Source of the DNA: Rhynochetos jubatus
Taxonomy: Eukaryota > Chordata > Aves > Eurypygiformes > Rhynochetidae
Length of the DNA: 64,000 nucleotides
NCBI GenBank assembly: GCA_027574665.1
Contig: CM050690.1
Location: 39,904,665-39,968,664, forward strand
Direction: 5' to 3'
Shown: positions 61,509 through 64,000 of the stretch, piece by piece
Position numbering within the stretch: the stretch's first letter is position 1
Layout of the letters: each line of letters opens with the position of its first letter
Program-made: the position numbers and the translations under genes
The notes under the pieces: generated by a model
What the model saw: only the letters and a program-made list of their open reading frames with translations
The model's database searches: none
What the model was told of the DNA's origin: nothing

Positions 61509-64000
61509 TGACCATCTCATGTCCTTTTTCTCTGCCTCTGCTTGTGTTTATGGACTATAACCCTGTCCTTAAGACTACTGACATTTCTGTAATGTGCAAA
61601 GTGTTTGACTAACTAAACAGTGGAAACATCTGTATATATAAAGTGGATATGGAAAAGTACTGATTTTGTACGACCTACCAGATTGGGTGTATTAGATGAA
61701 GTGTGCCTAAAACAAGAACAGGATGCATCAGCACGAGAAGAAAGCTCTGGGAAATTTAAAAATCTTTTGGTACAGAAAGCAAATTGGAAAACTGAATTTA
61801 AAGTAATTATTAGTGCAAAATTACTACAAGAACAGTTTATATGTTTATAAAATGCAGTGGCTAGATAGCTGACTTTTAGGGGAAAAAAGAAAGCAATTGC
61901 CTGCTTCATTTTACAGACTATGTAAATACACTAAACCCTAAGTTACAAACTTTTAAATGAAACCTGCATTTGAAAATCATAAGCAGTTATCTGCATTCCT
62001 AAATCAATTACCATTAAGGAAACACATTAAGCCTTTCCCCTACAGAATCAAAATTTTGACCAATGCAATTAACTTGTAAACTGCAAAGGCAACAGCAGAT
62101 TGTAGTAATCTGTGGTAAAATCCATCAGCACAGATGGATACTCTTTTGATGAAAAGCATCCTGATTGTTGTAGAAAACATACCACAAATTTGTATTTAAG
62201 CTTCAGATTCTGTCCCCAGTGAAGAGTCTGGTTGAACACTACACACAGAAACGCAGCATACCAAATCATATAACGTTTTATACCATTATAACTTACTGCT
62301 GTAGTAATAGCTCAGGAATCTCCTTTGGTTTATGTCTGCATATGTTTTTTTAAATGTTCAAGTACATGAATATGTCCTCAGACTGCACACATTCACTTCA
62401 ACTTTTCCATTAAAAAATTACTTTTCAAGAGATGAAGGATAATGTTTTCACTGTGTGGGTCATTGATAATTGTCACCGATTTCCTGTGCAAAAAACCCCA
62501 ACCAAAACTGCCACACCCATGTTAGATTTAAATTAGGATAGCACAGACAGGAAACAGCATTCATCATACAGAGATTTGTACAATTTCTTTAATAACCAAT
62601 ACTGCATAGAAATAAGCATAGCTATAGGTTTATTGGAACAACTCAGAAGTAGAAAATGTCTTCATTCACAACGTGTTTCACCTTTTTATTATAACTGCGT
62701 AATTTTAGGCTTTATAAAATATTTGTCTCTCAGAAAAGAAATATACTACCAGTATAGAAGTAGAAATGTTTAAAACCACTACACACACCACAAGTTGGTT
62801 TCTTTTTTCTGCAAGCATTCTCAATGGCAGCTAAAGAGCAGAGAAGTCCCAGGTATGCTGTCAGCCATATATCCATGCTGACATGGTTTTCTCCCTAGCG
62901 TTTGGATTTGAGGGGCATTCTCTGAGGTATCATAACTCAGTCTTATACAAACAATCTTGCTCTCACTTCCCACACAAGCAGCATTGATTACTAGTTTGTT
63001 CAATTTATTATCATGTCAGCCTCGACTGTTTTAGTTTTGTTTAGGAAGATGTCAGATAAGCCACGAGTCACGAGAGACATTATACAATGCCATGAACAGA
63101 AATAACAGGAGGCAAGGAGAAAGAAAGAAAAACAGGCTCAATCTCTGTGGATGACTTTTAAAACATCTTCGAACAGTCCTACCCTGATACAAAATGGATC
63201 TTGACAAGGGTTTTGTGCACAAACTTCCCCCAGATGAAGTAATTGCTGTTGACCTCTTCTTAATCTAAACTAGGAATCACAGGCTATTTTTAAAAGGTGT
63301 CTCTCTGAAAGATACAAGATAGCAGGTACTCTAAGAGTATTTGACCTTCAGCCCTCTTCAAGACTAAAAATTTTCAGCTATAGACAGCTCCCTTATCTGG
63401 GCATAACGTACCACTAGCCTTGCAGTAAAATAATAATCCAAGTTCCAATGACAGTTGAACTGTCATTCTTCCCCCTGAGTTTCCCCTGCAGCTTTTTTAC
63501 TGCCTGCAGGTTACCCAGGCCGCTCCCAGCCATTACACGTGCTTGCATTTCCCTCCTTCAAATCTCAGCTTCTCTGTATTGCAGACCCTTCTCTCCCACA
63601 CTCTCACAGGTTTCTCTCCCTTAAATATCTGTAAAAAAAAGATGAACTATCTGCCAGTGATCCCAGCTATTGAAATATTTTATTAACTAAACCCCGGATG
63701 AACAATCTGTGTGCTGCAGGAGTGACAGTAAAGAACCAGCTATCACAAACACTGAAGCTCGTGCATAAAAAATATGCAATTCGCTATTCTGATAAGACAA
63801 AAGGAAAGGACTGAAAGCCTCAGATTGTTTGGCTCCACAGTTTGATCATATTTATACCTGATTTGCACCAAATCTAGAGTGGCGAAGACACACAAGAGAA
63901 TGCTTTTTACCACATTAGAACTCATTATAGAGAGAACTTTCACAGAAAAGGAAGAATAAATTAACATGAAAGCATACATTAAATGTTATGCCTGAAACTT

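Larger units (their letters stand above)
39841..64000 (-). other. SH3GL2: SH3GL2 intron 1 (partial; continues past the window)
   Basis: At least 24.2 kb. No sequence matching exon 1 (MSVAGLKKQF-type start) is seen on either strand, in keeping with the very long first intron of this gene in vertebrates. CR1 fragments at 51.5, 53.9, 55.0 and 59.2-61.5 kb are the only recognised features, apart from an A15 run near 48898-48912 and an A/C-rich patch near 57003-57035. The remaining sequence is AT-rich with short ORFs only. Confidence 0.88.

Noticed and set aside
39841-64000. Possible SH3GL2 exon 1
   Set aside because: I looked for the MSVAGLKKQF-type start and its complement and found nothing; the exon must lie beyond the window.

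Overview
This window is nuclear DNA of a bird. The evidence is abundant CR1 LINE fragments with the avian ATTCTRTG-type 3' tail, avian ERVL-type solo LTRs, and one multi-exon vertebrate gene read unambiguously as SH3GL2 (endophilin-A1). SH3GL2 lies on the Z chromosome in chicken (human 9p synteny), so the window is probably Z-linked. The species cannot be named from the sequence. All alignments were done by eye.

Left region, 1-8699: a tandem array of about 2.83 kb units at near-complete identity (periods 2826, 2836 and 2836 bp). There are three full periods plus a 201-bp partial copy, and the array runs off the left edge of the window. Each unit carries, on the minus strand, a compact gene: a CpG-rich promoter-like region and noncoding exon, a 251-bp intron, a 336-codon ORF of the ITPRIPL1-like (inositol trisphosphate receptor interacting protein-like 1, Mab-21-related) family, and a poly(A) signal. 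The ORF ends early, inside the Mab-21-like region, at the same place in all copies. The spacer between genes resembles an avian endogenous-retrovirus LTR. At 8700 identity falls abruptly to a diverged version of the same sequence that can be followed to about 8820.

Middle region, 8822-20140: AT-rich intergenic DNA without a recognisable gene. It contains CR1 pieces and two ERVL-type LTRs, one of which is inserted into a CR1 element and splits it.

Right region, about 20140-64000: SH3GL2 on the minus strand. Exons 2-9 of the standard nine-exon coding structure are all present with consensus splice sites and consistent phases; exon 1 (about 15 codons) lies beyond the right edge. The eight exons supply 1014 nt of coding sequence; adding a 15-codon exon 1 gives exactly 352 residues, the known endophilin-A1 length. 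Intron 1 occupies 39841-64000 and beyond and holds most of the CR1 elements, including a block of two elements in opposite orientation at 59.2-61.5 kb.

The most noteworthy object is the homogeneous, truncated ITPRIPL1-like tandem array. I see no operon, CRISPR array, tRNA or rRNA gene in the window.
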